Shown here one piece after another: positions 38,495 to 52,144 of a stretch of DNA of 64,000 nt. This stretch comes from Pithys albifrons albifrons (Eukaryota > Chordata > Aves > Passeriformes > Thamnophilidae). The position numbers were made by a program, and so were the translations under genes. Within the stretch, counting starts at the first letter, position 1. Each line of letters opens with the position of its first letter. The stretch spans positions 36,427,634-36,491,633 of the forward strand of contig NC_092459.1 in NCBI RefSeq assembly GCF_047495875.1. Direction: 5' to 3'. The notes below the pieces were generated by a model, which saw nothing but the letters and a program-made list of their open reading frames with translations, did not search any database and had not been told where the DNA came from.

Positions 38495-40369
38495 TAATCA
38501 GTCTGATTAGTATATTTGCCTAGTGTAAGCCTTGTGGCCACTATGGTGTCTGACAATGAGGGAGTAATGTGCAATTCAGGTTGCTCTCAGTAGAAATAAA
38601 CTATTGCAACCAGCAGAGAACAACAGTCAGAGCACCTGAGGTAGAACTCTTTCAGTGGTGGTCTGATGCAGCATTTTGCAGGCTGAATTCATTATTATAG
38701 TACACCACACATGACCCTGGTTTTCTTCTCTCGATGTGTCATGTTAGGCAAATACACCCAGTGGAAAGGACAGATGGAGATGGAAGATTTTGTGGAACTG
38801 TACTTTCTTCAGCTTTCAATTATTTGGATGTTCAAAGTAATGTAGCAGAAGATACTTCCTCTTTATCAATATACCTTAAACTGTGTCAGATAATCCTATT
38901 GCACCTGCTCCAAGTTATGTGGCATTAGTTGATTATCATTGTTTATATAGATATGCAGCTTTACAGAGGGTGTCTGAGTATATGTGTTGGAAATACAAGT
39001 CAGATCACTTGGCAATCTGACATGGATAAAGTTTTAAAATTTAAAATTTTGAAATTTTTCTGTGATACTTGGCATTCAGCTTGACCTAAATGACATGGCC
39101 ATTGTAAGAAGGAAAGTTTGTTGAATTTGACCTGTGATCTGTGTGAGAAACTGCTCCTTTGTTCGCGTACATGAGGACCAGTGCAGCATTCCTCTATCAG
39201 AGAAAATCTTTGCCTTGAATAAGTCCTTTTAGGCCCAGTAGGTGGAGATAAGTACAGTGTGAATAATTTCTCAACAGCTTTAAATCATGACTGTGAAACG
39301 GAAATATTTTGACTCAGGTATAGTATACCTGCTCTTCTCAGCTCCTTTCCCACACAGACTTGAAATTCTGAAGTATCTTGCTTCTTAGAAAAAGTCTTAT
39401 TTTTCAAGGTGTTGGCTATTTTCCTCTCTTCCTAATATCATATGTGCTCCTAGTTAATTCAGTACCTCAGAAGCAAATGAATTCAGCCCATTTCCACCAG
39501 ATACTCTTCTCTGGCACAGGCAGCAGGAAACACAGAATGTGTCGATAAAGTGGTGTGATTTGTGTGCAGCAGTTATCCACACATTCTCACAGAAGACAGG
39601 GCTTTCAAGCAGAGCAAAATGGTTATCAGTTTCTAATGTAGAATTTTAGGCCATCTGTAATTGCATTTTATAGAAATAAAAAGTGTCTCTTACTATGGAT
39701 TTGGACATTCTGTCACCATTAAAGTGCCAATAAAGGCTTTGCTTGAGGACCTTGTGGAACAACACGCTTCTGTTAATGTTGCTCAATAAAATTATTAATA
39801 CGATCAATTTGATTTGAAATGTCTCTTGTCTTGTAAAGTATCAGATCATTAACTTTAACAATATAAGAGTGTTCTGACTATCATATTCAACTACATTAAA
39901 ATCCAAGGAATAGCAAAGATGTAATATTTCATAGTGGAAAGTATTAATGTACTACTAGATGTAAATAAACAGCAATGTTCAGATTCTTCAGGAAGGATGT
40001 AGGCTTGCACTCGCACATGCCATAAAAACAAGGCAGTGAGAGATGTGAAGCAGAGAAGGAAAAAAAAATGGTTCTTGTACTGAAGTTATGAGATAAAGAA
40101 AATTGTGTTGAATATCTGAAATTTGCTTGTAATCATAGTGATATGTTGATTGTCAGGGTCTCAGAGTAAAGCATGTTATATAATGATGTTTAACATTCTT
40201 ATCTGGTTTATTTATGTTTGAATGATATATAATGAGTAATTGATCACAAAGGTAAAATTGGGGAAAGTAAAATGAACCACACATTGATAGAAATGGGATA
40301 TTATCTTCAGTCCAAAGACCTGTGTTCTGTCAGAAATACTTTTCATGCAATACCTGCCTTTCTCCTTCT
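38495..40369. other. Unassigned non-coding sequence
   Basis: No gene recognised. A patch at about 39640-39800 (gtaattgcattttatag, ccaataaagg, aataaaattattaatacg) has the look of a conserved non-coding element, but this cannot be tested here. Confidence 0.4.
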
Positions 40370-40545
40370 CCTTAACAGGCTGCCCTGTGGTGGAATCATC
40401 ATCCCTGCAGGTATTTAAAAGCCATGTAGATGTGGCACTTAAAAACACGGTTTAGGTGTGGACTTGTCAGCGCTGGGTTAATGGTAGGACTTGATGATCT
40501 TAAGGTATTTTCCAACCTAAATATTTCTATTTTTCTTGCTATTGA
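40370..40545 (+). repeat. CR1 LINE 3' end, 5'-truncated
   Basis: 'ctgccctgtggtggaatcat', 'catccctgcaggtatttaaa', 'aacacggtttaggtgtgg', 'gtcagcgctgggttaatgg' and 'ttggacttgatgatctta'-type text end in 'ttttccaacctaaatat'. This terminal block (small gap, ttttccaacctaaa) belongs to a different CR1 subfamily from the copy at 38251. Confidence 0.9.
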
Positions 40546-41239
40546 TACACAAGTTGTAGAGTCAGTAAGTGCACAAAGAAGGAAGTCTATAGGTACCTCT
40601 GCATTAGCATTTTAGTTCAGATCAGGAGAGCACAAGTCTTAATCTTTACAATATTTTGTTTCACATTGTAGAGAGGTCTTAGGACTACATGAAAGTAAAC
40701 TGAAAACTGTGGTCCATTTGCCCCTAATTCAGTCTGTTCATGGTTGATCAAATCCATAGGAATATAATGGAGCTAGTCAGAAATAAAATGCCTTGAAATT
40801 CTCATGAAATGTAAAGTGAGTCCTCAGCACTAACTTTTTCACTCAACAAATCCCCATTTTTGAGGCTGCGCTACTTGCTTGTGTGGACATATACTGGAGA
40901 CTTGTTCCTCTGTCCTGTGTGTGTGTTCTCAGCCTAATACACTCTGGCTATATGAACATGTATAAATATCGACCAAGCCAATAATAGTTGTCCCAATTAC
41001 ATATGGGCATTTTTAAACACATCTGTGGATGCTCTGGTACTAGCAGTTCCAACAGCTGAATTTAGTAATAACATGGGGCAGAGCCTAGCGTGGGCAGTGT
41101 GAGTACAGAAGGGGGAACTAAGGGAATAATGGGAACTGAACATGTTATTTTTGAACTCCTACGGATGTGCAGTGGTTTGGGGTTTTTTTATTCTTGCTCT
41201 GGTTCTCTGCCTGAAATACACTACCACACTAATAATACT
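40546..41239. other. Unassigned non-coding sequence
   Basis: Nothing recognised between two CR1 copies. Confidence 0.4.
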
Positions 41240-41735
41240 GGGAGCTGACCAAGTGGCAACTCTGCTGAAGCGGACCAGATGGATGCAAAAATGAATAGGA
41301 GGTAACAGTGCACCCTCATTGAAAGTGAAGCACATCATGCAGGGTACATTAGGAGGAGTATGGCAGGTAGACTAAGGAAAATTACTCTTCCCCAGTCTGC
41401 TCTGGTGAGGTTGTGCCTAGAACAAGGTAGACTGGTTGAAGGCCTATCACAAAGATGACACAACTGCAGCGCTTCATAGTGGTGGCAGGTCATACAACCA
41501 GAATTAACAGCCAGAGACTGCACTCAGGTTTGTCATTAGGAAAGAGCTTTTGCTCTTTGTAAGTGCTGCACTGGAGCAGGTTACTTAGATTGTGCAATCA
41601 TCAATGTTAGATATTTGCCCATAGCTGGGCAAAACTGATCTAGTGCTTGTGGTGGTCCTGCTTCAAGTGGGATGTTGGACAAGGCCCCTTCCAACCAGCA
41701 CTTTTCGGACTGTAGAATGCTGTGAACCAGACCTC
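41240..41735 (+). repeat. CR1 LINE 3' region, older copy
   Basis: 'tctgctctggtgaggttgtg', 'agtgctgcactggagcaggt', 'ctgatctagtgcttgtggtg' and 'gtcctgcttcaagtgggatg', then 'ggccccttccaaccagca', follow a CR1 3' untranslated region in order. Many substitutions point to an older insertion than those at 38.2 and 40.4 kb. The left boundary is uncertain by about 100 bp. Confidence 0.75.
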
Positions 41736-44284
41736 AGTGCATATTAAGGGACTGACACGACAAGTAGATTTGTTAACTAGAACATTTGACCTGGCCTGAC
41801 TTTGCAGAAGGTGACAGGTAGCATAAGTTGTATCACTCACTGAGACAACAAAATCTATAGCAGTTACCTGGGAAGAGTCTCTACTTGTATCTAAGATTTC
41901 TTAGCAAGGAGAGGAGTAAATCTAAGGCAGAGAAAATAGAGTGAGTGCAATGGGGAACCTGATTTATCATTGCTGATAGGAAGAGAGGAATGGCAGTTGC
42001 TTCATGAATGAGGGCCGTCATTCTCCCACCTAGAGGTAGCTGCTGCTCTTCATGTTTCCAGCTGTAGTGACAGCAAAGGCTGAATTCCACCCTGGCAGCC
42101 TGCTGCCTGAGGCAGATGCCTACATCACCTTACCTTGATGACTAGCTCTATTCAGGACTTACAAACTTGCTCCAGGGAACAGAGCAGCTGTACTCAAAAT
42201 ACTGAGCAGCTATCTTCACCTCTACCTCAATACTGAAGGTTTACCCTTTCTCCCCATGGGGTGACTCAGTGGTACGGGACAGTAGCAGAGACAGGTGTCA
42301 ACATGGCCTTAGTCAGAATCTAAATTTTCACAGCTTTGCTGAGATACTGGGAGATAAAGCCACAATCTGGTCTCAGAAATGTCACACATATGGAACGGCA
42401 ACTAGATGTGATCCACAGAGGCATAGCTAAGCAGGTGACTGCTTAAAAAGCAGCTGCCTTGGTGATGGCTTTTCTTCACTACCTATGACAGTTTTCTTGT
42501 CCAAAGTCAATGGGATCAGTGGCATTGAAATAACTCAGTACAGTGTTTCAGCTCTGATTTAAAAAAAAAAACAAAACACAACCAAACAAAAAATCCCAAA
42601 CTTTTTTCTTTCAAGGCACATTTTTTCCAAAGTTTGACTTTTATTGAGGATATTTTTGGTTAACATTAAAATTTAGATTATTTTTCTAAAAAATCAGTGA
42701 CTTTTTTGTTATTGAGTTCCTTTCTGAGCATTTTAGGGAGGCAAAAGAGACTTTCTGTGTTGTGGGACTGGAGAAGCAGGCTCCATTCACAACACAACAG
42801 TCTATTAGCAAATGGTAAATATGACCTATGGCTCCAAGAGTCTAAATGGTTTTTTTTTTGCTGTGCTCTATTTTCAAGATGTGACAAAATTACTAGGTAG
42901 CCTATGTATCTACAGTTAGAAATAAACTGGAAGCTGAGTACTATCAGCAATACCAGAGAAGCCTGATTTTAGCTCCATTGCAACACAGGACAGTTCTGCT
43001 TTCATGGTGCATTAATTCAAAACCTGCAGGCACTCTCTTCCTTTTCTGAAATTACAGGCTGTCTAATAAGTAGTTAAGTCTTGGGATTGAAGTGTAAAGT
43101 TGTGAGGTCTTTATTGATCAACACAGTGACAGATCCTAATAGCTTGATGTAAGTTACAGATACTCCCTCTTGTTGCCTAAAATGGGGATAAAGGATGAAA
43201 CATATCTGAGATGTTTTACTGACATGTCCAGTTTTTAAAGTTCTTCACTTTTAAAATAGAAGTTTTTTTAATTTGAAACTATAGTGCTGGAAAATGATCA
43301 GCATTCAAATCAGTTTGTTAACTAATCCATTGAAATTGTACTTCAAAACTGCCTTGGCCTCTTGAAAAGGTTTTTGAAGCCCAGTACCACATAAATCAAA
43401 CAAAATCCAAAAATATCTGCTTTTGTTGTGTGTATTAAGATATTAAATTAGAAGTATTAGAGAAGCTTAATTTAATTTTAAAGTAGGGAGTTGACAGCAT
43501 TGTTTGGCTGTTGGGCTACTGAAACTCTCTGATTCTGTAGGAGAAACTGGAATAATAGAGAGTGTAGAGAGGAGGCCATAAATAAAGGAGACATTTATTT
43601 CTGTACCTTGGGTAAATGTTTAACAGTCATAATGAGACTGCTGTGGGGCATGTTAATATGCTCCAATAAGCAATGTGGTGTTGTTGGCTCTTTGGTTTCT
43701 CTAACATGGCAGTTGAGTTAAAATGTTTCTGCCCAGCAGGGTAGAAAATGGAGCTGTTTTCCAAACTCAGTGGAGAGCAAGAGCTGCTGCCTCATTCCAA
43801 AGGGAGCTCCCACTCCTCCTCTGTGTCTGCAGCAGTCATGCTATAGGGTTACTGAAGTGCCTTGTATTGCACTGACTTGTGTCTCTTGGCTGGTTTTCCA
43901 CCTTCAGGCAGACAGTAGCTCTCAAGGCTCTGTGCCTCATCAGAGCTTTGAAGAGGGAGCTGCTACCTCACTGGCAGCAGGTGTTTGGTGGTATCAAGTC
44001 TCTGTGGTGGAAGATCATGCCAAATTCCTGACAGGGTTTGCAGGGAGGCAGTTACCTAAAAGTCTTGATGGAGTTCAGTTGCTCAGTGGAGGTATGGGGA
44101 CTAGTTGTAAATTGTAAATTTCGGACATAAAAAAACAGACTTTAAGAGCACTGAATGGGGTTGTACCATATGGCTCTGTAGCTCTCTGACCTGTCCCCGA
44201 TGGCTGTCAAAAGGAGGTGTTTAGGAAAGAGTATAAAAACAGGGTGCACAACATGTGGTACTTACCTAGGCCCTCTCCCTGCTT
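41736..44284. other. Unassigned non-coding sequence
   Basis: No gene recognised. A poly(A)-rich stretch with AACAAA words lies at about 42560-42592. The 115-codon frame at 43770-44117 (+) has no recognised domain. Confidence 0.5.
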
Positions 44285-44450
44285 CCAATCATTTGCAGCT
44301 CAGAGACTTCCTGACCCAGAGATGTTTCTTTGAATTTATAGCCTGAAAATATTTCTGATCTGTGAACTTGCCCTGCCTCTCCTTGAATCCAAGTAAGCTT
44401 TTAGCATCTGCAACATCCTGTGGCATGGTGTTCATCAAATGCACATGCTT
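44285..44450 (-). repeat. Old CR1-like LINE fragment
   Basis: 'ttgcagctcagagacttcct', 'cttgaatccaagtaagct' and 'tttagcatctgcaacatcct' followed by 'gtggcatggtgttc' resemble the reverse complement of part of an old CR1 3' region. There is no terminal block, so subfamily and exact limits are unknown. Confidence 0.5.
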
Positions 44451-46777
44451 TTCTAAGGTCACAGTCTCATAGGTCAGGCTGACTTCTTGTGTCAGAAAGA
44501 TCTAGTCCCCTATTGTCATCGCAGCAGGATTGGGTTCCCAGAAAGAGCTCTTCGTCAGTATCCTCTCTCTGTACCTGTTAATACACGTTAATATTGATTA
44601 ATGCTCTAGCCACATATGGTGTAGGCACTTGTCTTACTTGCCATCCACCTGGGATACACATTAATCAACAGTACAGCATGGAATACTATGTCATGTCTCA
44701 TTGCTTAAACATTTTCCTACTCCCTTATGTTGTTTTTAAATGGAAGAAAACTGAGTGCTTAGACAGAAGTAATAGATCAGTATAACTAGATTTGTCTTAA
44801 TACATCCTAGATGAATTTGCTCAGAAGAGTTTAACAGAAAATCTTTTTCAGCATGCAAAAACTTTTTGAGGAGTTATATCACTGAGGATTGCTTTCTGCA
44901 GCAAAAACAAAGAAGGCCCTTTGTTCTGTTCACCCATGTCTTCCACAAGATAAGGATATTCTTTCTCCCATTTAAAACGAAACAAAACAAAACAATTAGT
45001 TTATTGGCTTCAGAAAGCCTGCATTTAAGCTTCCTAAACTTTTAGTTTCCAAAACAGTGTCCTTTAATTAGTTACGGGCTAAATGCAACTCTGCTGTAGC
45101 TTAGTTTGGTTGAGCAAAATGATGGTGTCACTAAGTTTCCCTGATGTTAAGACACCAGAAGTCAGGTGCCTGATCTGAGCAGCCTGCTCTGTAGTGGGCA
45201 TAGAGGAATAGGTGCCTCCTGAAACAGATTTATTTCACCCTGTGTTAGGTGTTTAAAATCAACCTTGAGAGATGTCTTTCCTGCTCTATTGATTAGAGGT
45301 TATTGATTAATTGAAAACTAGCTTGGACTGCACATTTCCTATGGGACCTGGAGCTTAGAGAACAAAGCAGCATGATGGAGAATGATTTCAGCTGTGTGTG
45401 GTGTAACAGGCTTGAAATATATTAAAATTCATGTTTAGTAGACATAGAAAAATTGAATAAGCCAAATTTTCAGAGAAATCTAATGCACAGAACACAAGCT
45501 AAAATAGCTCACAGGGCAAATACCAGGTCCTTCCAATGTGAGTGGTTCCCGGTAAAGAATTGTTCTGTTACGGGTCATATGACTAGTTCATACATCTAAC
45601 TGATCACTAAATTCCTGTTGTTGATGGTCTTAGTGTAAAGTGAGGAGCTACTTACTGAGAGCAGGAAGTTGTGGAAACTATCCTGTGACCAATATACTTG
45701 CTTGGTATACCAGTGACAAAGTGAAAAAGCTGAAGATGATAACCAGAGGTTTTGCACTGTGTTCTGTGCTGTCTGACCTACTTCTTGGGTGCAGAAAATT
45801 TCTTTTTACATTGTTTTGGAAATTATGGACACAAGTGTGTCTTTTATTACTTAAGATATTTCTGAGCTCATACACAACCTGGTAATTATATGGTATGTTT
45901 TAATGTGTTTACACAAAATGTTGACGTTTTTGTTGCTTATATTATTTTATCCTTTCTGAATGCAAGTTCAGTGGCCCATTAATGTAGTTTTTGAAGCTTT
46001 TTTATTTTAATTCTGTCAAACAATCCCACAGCTTCCTTGGGTGTCAATATGCCTTGCAAATTATTGGTATTATATGAATACCAGATAGAAACTATGATTT
46101 TCTTACATTGGCTGCACATCAGCTACTGTGAGATAAAGATACAGTCAGACTTTTTGATCATTGCAAATGTAGCTTGTGATGCAAAGAGTGAGTCCAGAAT
46201 AACTTTGATGCAGGAAGTATTTTGATGCATTATCAAGAGCTTTTTCACGGAATGATGCTTTCCAGAATATTTATGCAATGCCTTCATCTGTAAGCAACTG
46301 TATAAACAATAAATAATCCTTCTCATCAGTGTCACTACATTCTATTGAATAAGTCCCCAGGGCACTATAAATAAAGGTTATCTTGTAACCATTAATAACA
46401 AACAGAAGAAGGATTTCCTCACTGACTTTTATGAAGTTTTTGGTAGTGTTTTGATTCAATTTGGCATTTCTGATAGTGGCATAGTATTTGCCTCTCTGCC
46501 TGCCTGAAATGCTCAAAGGCAAGCAAGTTTGTTAAGTCCACAAATCTCACAAGTGTCTGAAGGACTTCAGAACTTGCTGCTATGATTGTTAACATCACTG
46601 CAATCTACTGCTCTCCAGGATACATTTGAAACGGTAATTGCATGGAAATGTGTCAGGACTGTCCTCAGATATGTCTACAGGATGGAAAGAGGCCAGCCTG
46701 CACTTGCTCTAACCACAGAGTGCTTATTCAGGTTCAGGACAGCTTGGGTGGCTTTTAGCCAGTCCAGAGTATTATAA
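44451..46777. other. Unassigned non-coding sequence
   Basis: No gene or repeat family recognised. A short AAACAAAAC-type run lies at about 44976-44996. Confidence 0.5.
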
Positions 46778-47000
46778 AATTATAGAATAGTTTGAGTTGA
46801 AAGGGGCTTTAAAAATAATTTACTTCCAGCCACACTGCCATAGTCAGGGGCACCTCCCACTAGACCAGGTTGCTCAGGGCCCCATCCAATGTGGCCCGGA
46901 ACACTTCCAGGGCTGGGGCATCCGCAAATTCTCTGGGCAACCTGTTCCAGTGTCTCACCTCTCTCACACTAATAAATTTTGTAAAAAGTCCTTTTTGATA
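46778..47000 (-). repeat. CR1 LINE 3' end, 5'-truncated
   Basis: Reverse complement of a standard CR1 terminus. Reading the + strand, 'tatagaatagtttgagttga' (terminal block), 'cagtcaggggcacctcccac', 'tagaccaggttgctcagggc' and 'cttccagggctggggcatcc' are followed by 'gggcaacctgttccagtgtc'. The 103-codon frame at 46797-47108 (+) is the antisense of this repeat and not a gene. Confidence 0.93.
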
Positions 47001-48479
47001 TACTTAGTGTGGGTGTCTTTTAATACCAATGAAACTCTTAGGATAAGAAATGGACCTGATTTCACTTTTGGATGTTCTCAGGGAATGACTCCTTACTATA
47101 TAGCCTAGATCAATTTTATTATCACTTCCTTGCCTTAAGCTTAAATCAATTGAAAGGAATGGATGAAAATTTGTTTAGTAATAAAATAAATGTTAATTAT
47201 AAAACTATTAGTATTATTCTTAACTTTTTCAGTTGGTCTGCAGATGCTTTCTTGCACTTAGCAGTGAAAGAGCTGAGAATCGACCATCTGCTGAGAGCAC
47301 CTTTTGGCTTCAGGGAAGGGAGTGATATAAGAGGTGTGTACATTTGTTAAGAATGAATAAGGAGCTCTGGGCTTGAGTCACATGGACACCCAGGTACCTA
47401 AATGGCTTTGGAAATAGGAGTATGAGAGGCAACAGAAATGGGTGATGCTCTGCTGCCTCAAGCCTCTTTCAGAGTTTGCCATGTCTGTAACAATGGTTAG
47501 TGAATTGCATGTTAAATAACTCTGAACTGGCTTAGTTTTGAGATCCATATTTTTAAATAAGCTTAAGTTAGTTACTTGCTTTGACAAGCCAGAGGATCTT
47601 TTCAGCAGTGATCTCAGCAATGGCCATAGCCACTGCCACAAGGAGGGTTATAGTCTGCCTCTGCAAATAGCACCACTGGCTCCTAAACTGGCTTCCAGTG
47701 ACTTTGCATATCAGTCCTTCTGAAATAGCCTGAGTCTAGTGCAATATTTTAAATGTTGAAATTTGACATTTAATAGTGTAAGGGCAGATAGGCAATGCCT
47801 CCTCCATTCACCATGAATGGAAGTTTAGAGTGTATAGTGCAGGGACCTGTAACAGCAGGATTAGACTCAAATCAAAGCTGACCCAATAGGAAAAAATATT
47901 TTGGTGTGGACTAATGTACAGTGCTAACATTTTGAGATGATCAGTTTGTGTGCAACTCCTAGCTGCATGAAATGCAAGTAAGGCAGATTAATTTGGGCAA
48001 ATGTGCTCTGTATTCTGAACACATCTGGTATGGCAGAGTAACACCCAGTGAACCAACCTGTATAACATCCATGGTGACTCTTCTTCCCTTCAGTGTTAGC
48101 CCTCTTGTGCAGTTTATGTGACAGGACAGGGTTTTGGTGTCACACACATGGGTTATGGTATGGCTCTTCCTGGTGACTAGCCTCTCTCATCCTTCTCTGC
48201 ACTCCAGCTGAGCTGCTGCCACTCAGCAAGAACTCTTCACCCTTTTCCCTTTTTTCACCTCTCTTCCCAAGAAAAGGGAGTTTTCCTTACCACTGATGCT
48301 GCATAGGAAAGAGGCCTGCCTTTCATATCTCTTCAGCAATAAATACAGAGGAGTGAAATTCAGTATTTCTAGAAGACTAAGTCATTTATGAGACTTATTT
48401 GCAAATATTTTTTACCTGTCCTGATTTCATTACTTATTCATCTTTATGTTTCATTCATTCACTCACTGATGAGGAAAGC
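47001..48479. other. Unassigned non-coding sequence
   Basis: No gene or repeat recognised. Confidence 0.5.
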
Positions 48480-48770
48480 CTTCATTACTTTGGATGTAAA
48501 TTCTGGTTTGGCTTTTTAGGATCATGCATGTTAGTGGTATCTGCAAAAAGCTTTCCCTGGTCCTACCTCAGCAGTGACTTTAAGGTGCCATCATTGAATC
48601 ACCAGCCCCTGTGGGTCATCTGACTCTGTGAGTCATGGGATATTTTTGGAATCCGTGATGGCCCATTAGCTGACATGACCCCTCAGGCCGGTTGTTAAGG
48701 TGCTATTGCCTCCCCGGAGGGGAGTTATCACGGATGAGTCATTGGTGCGAAAACAGGAACACTTCCCTAT
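48480..48770 (-). mobile_element. Probable endogenous-retrovirus LTR fragment
   Basis: Positions about 48656-48718 ('gatggcccattagc', then 'cccctcaggccgg' and 'aaggtgctattgcctccc') align in the same orientation with 53930-53990 inside the well-defined LTR downstream, at roughly three quarters identity by eye. The surrounding text ('tctgactctgtgagtcatgg', 'ggaggggagttatcacgg') has the CpG-containing, moderately G+C-rich texture of a U3 region. The ends are not visible, so this is a fragment of a related but distinct LTR family. Orientation is inferred from the match. Confidence 0.5.
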
Positions 48771-51700
48771 CTCACAGGATTCTCTAATGCCCAGCTTGTA
48801 GCCTGAAATGTCAGGTGTATCCTGGGCAGCTGTTGCAAATGTTCCATTATTAACAGTTCATCAGAAATGACAGAGCATGTAGAATACAAAGTTTTGGTTA
48901 CACTCACACAGTGATAAACTAGTATCAGCCACTTTAACTGGGCCATTCTGTTTCCTTTGTGTGTTTCTCGTGATAGAGTATTTTTTTCCCAGCAGCGGTA
49001 CATGCAAGAGAAACTCAAAGCTCAACTAAAGGAGAAAATTGAAAAATACACTCAGGGATATTAATCTGACAAGACATGAGTAACCTGAAGGAGAGGTGAC
49101 TTGTAGATTTCCGCATTCAGAGGACATTGCTTGCCTTGTACCTTTCAAACTTGTTAGTGCCACTGCTGATCCAAGCAGTAATTCTGGCAATTCTCATTAG
49201 GATTCTCCTGCCCAAAGTCAATGGACTGCCTATATCATAGAGCACAAGGACTAAACTTACCTTTGCACCACAAAAAAATGTGACTGAAATGCTACCTATT
49301 CATTACAGTGCAAAGGATTCAACAAAATAGCCTGTGCAGGACCTAGTCTGATATTAACTTCCTTCATGACCTTTATATCATGAAAATATGATACATCTGA
49401 GAGAAATAACCTGAAATGTTTCATAAATATTTTTAGGCATTAATATGAGGCATAACTTTCCCAGGGCTCCAAATATCAGTTGATCCCATTGCCTTTTATT
49501 AACTCTAAGGAAAAATTTTATAGTAGGTTTTACTTCTAAATTGATAATAGTTTTTTAACAGAAAAGAAAGCAAATCATGAACAGAAACACTAGGTCTAGA
49601 ATTGTTCTGATCTGTTTGCACAGCGGAAACTTTTTGTGTTTTAGCAGAGGCCCATGCTGGGTTGTTATGCCCTGTGCTTTTGTCATGCTTTGTCTCTCTT
49701 TGTTTAAATTAAATCCCAAAGCTACTGTTGGATCAATTATGGGTAAAGCAGAAGGGGCATAAAGCCAGTTTTTCTTAGTTGAGTAAGTACTTTCCCTGTG
49801 TGATAATGACTTTTAAAAAAAGACATTATCAATAAACTTATCAGTAAAGTAAGAAACACCAAGGTAGATCCAATAGTTACACCAGAGAGTTTACTAACAT
49901 GTAAGAAACCCACCTGCTTCTCACAAGATCACCGTAATCAACAGGATGGTTTTTTGGTTTTAATTTTATATCAGCTCTGCTCTCTATGCAATACACCACT
50001 CTTTGTGCTACATCTATCCAAATACACTGGCTCTATGAGTCTTGATTTTGATCACCTTATGCCTTTTTGGTATTCTCTTTTAACTGGTATGTTTATTGCT
50101 GGCTTTGAAGCAGTTAAATGTAGTCTGAAAGCCTTTTCTTATTTTCTACCTACTTTTTTATTTTTTTCCTTCCTCTTTTTTCCTTATTGAAGAAAAACTA
50201 CTATGTCAAGGAAAACTACTTAGCTTATGGATTTTTTCTCTTCTATTACTGTTTTTATTACAAAGGAACCCTGAAGACCTTTTAATTCTGTTGATTGTTT
50301 AAAGAGGCTTCATGAAAACATGACATCTCAGATGTGAAGATAGGTATAATTGAGTGCAAGATTCTGTTTGCCAGGACTCTACTGCAGTAAGATCCTAAGG
50401 AATTCAACAAAATGGAAAGAGTCAGTAAGGGTTTAGTGGAATTTGATAGGAGGGTCCATACAAATATCCAGATGAAACTACATCCAATTATTCTGTGCTG
50501 AATATTATGCCCTGATGAAAATAAAATACCTGAGTTTAATCTTTCATTCAGAGTAAAGATCTGTAGTATAATGACCTGATTTAGCTGAAAAAAGGAAAAA
50601 ATAAGTAAGTCTGACAGCTGAGAACAGAAGGGGGATTAATCTCAAAAGTTGCTAGTCTTTGTTTCCTATCCTTTCATTACTGTTCAATCAGAGCAAAGAA
50701 AGGACTAGCTGCCCTGACACAGCTCCAATTTCATTGCTCGGAGAAAGGGGGAGGTATGGTGGAGAGAGATATTCCATTCTTTGCAGGCAGAGGAACTGAG
50801 CAGAAAACAGAGAAATGGAGCCCATTGGTCCACCTTTGGGTCTGCCTGGAGCTTTGGGGAGAAGCAGGCTAACAGTGCCTGCACTCATCAGCAGGTGCAG
50901 CAAGGGCAACTGAAGGTAGGTACAACAGGGTGGGATGGCACACAAGGTGCAGTGAGCCCACTGAATGCATTGTTTATTCCGCTTTTCAGTGCTACATTTG
51001 ACCTCCAGTGTGTACGACAAGAGGAAAAGAAGGGAGATGATGTTGTAACCTACATTACAGTGCTGTCTGCTCTTCTGACCTCTTTGACACGGTGCCTCTT
51101 CTTGGCATGTGACATGATCCCAAATCTCATTCCACTTGTGAGCATTTACAGCCATGAGCTCCACTACACACTCTAAATGCCAGTGGTTGCTTCAAGTCAG
51201 ACTGCTTGCATCTGCTTGCTCTAGCTGACCAGAATTGCACTTGAAAGTACCACAACATACCAAGAACTTCTTAAGACAGCTATTTGAATGAATGATTGAG
51301 CTACCACATTCTCTACAATCACCATGTTAAAGAAGCAAGGGACAGAATGGCTAGCAAGAAAAATTTCTGCAAGTGTTAGAAATGAAAAAAAGAGTAAGGA
51401 ATAAAGTGGATTTACTATTAAAATAATAATAGAATGAAATGTCAAAAGTGGGGGTTGAGATGGTTAATGAGGTTAGAGTTTTGGTTTTTCTATGTGTATG
51501 TTTGTCAGTCTTCACTAAAGTGATCAGATGTGCTCTTAAATTTAACAAAGCTAACCCTAGAAAAAAATTATAAGATAGGAGATAGGCCATTTAGAGAATA
51601 TTTAGCTCTTGGGTATTTTCAGAAATAAAGCAGACTTCATGTCTCAGGAACTTCCCTAATATTATTTCTCATGGCATTTTATAAACTAGCTAAGAAAGTA

Positions 51701-52144
51701 CTTTATAGATTTAATTATCATAAGGCTAGTGGTACCCTGTTTGGAAAACTTTATTTAGAAAGTAGATATTAAAAGCTCACTATCACTTTTCAGTATTTTT
51801 TGTGAACTTCTAGGCAATACCAGCATTTAAGAAGCATATTGTAGGACAGGATTAGTCTTCAGAAAGAGTTTGAGAAGTTAAAGATACAGTCTAAGGCAGC
51901 TGTTAAGCAAGAATATTTTCAAGATACTAGGCTTGGACAGGAATAATCTTTTTACATCGACACAGAGAGAGAATAAGAGGCTGAATAATTGAGTTTCCTC
52001 ATCATTGTAGTATAAGAGGTTAGGCTGAATCTCCTGTCACAGTGAATTACACAGTGAACAGGATAAAAAATGGAATTTTGTTGTGAGTTAATAGGATAGT
52101 TACACAAGAGTATTACTTGTAGGATATGTGAAATTATCTCCTGC
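48771..52144. other. Unassigned non-coding sequence
   Basis: No gene recognised. Overlapping open frames on both strands at 50688-51176 (158 codons -, 131 codons +) are the largest pair in the window but show no domain, and both cannot be coding. Confidence 0.5.

Noticed and set aside
46797..47108. 103-codon + strand open frame
   Set aside because: It is the antisense reading of a CR1 3' end plus flanking DNA.
50688..51176. Long overlapping open frames on both strands (158 and 131 codons)
   Set aside because: No domain, signal or codon pattern favours either; local base composition with few stops explains both.
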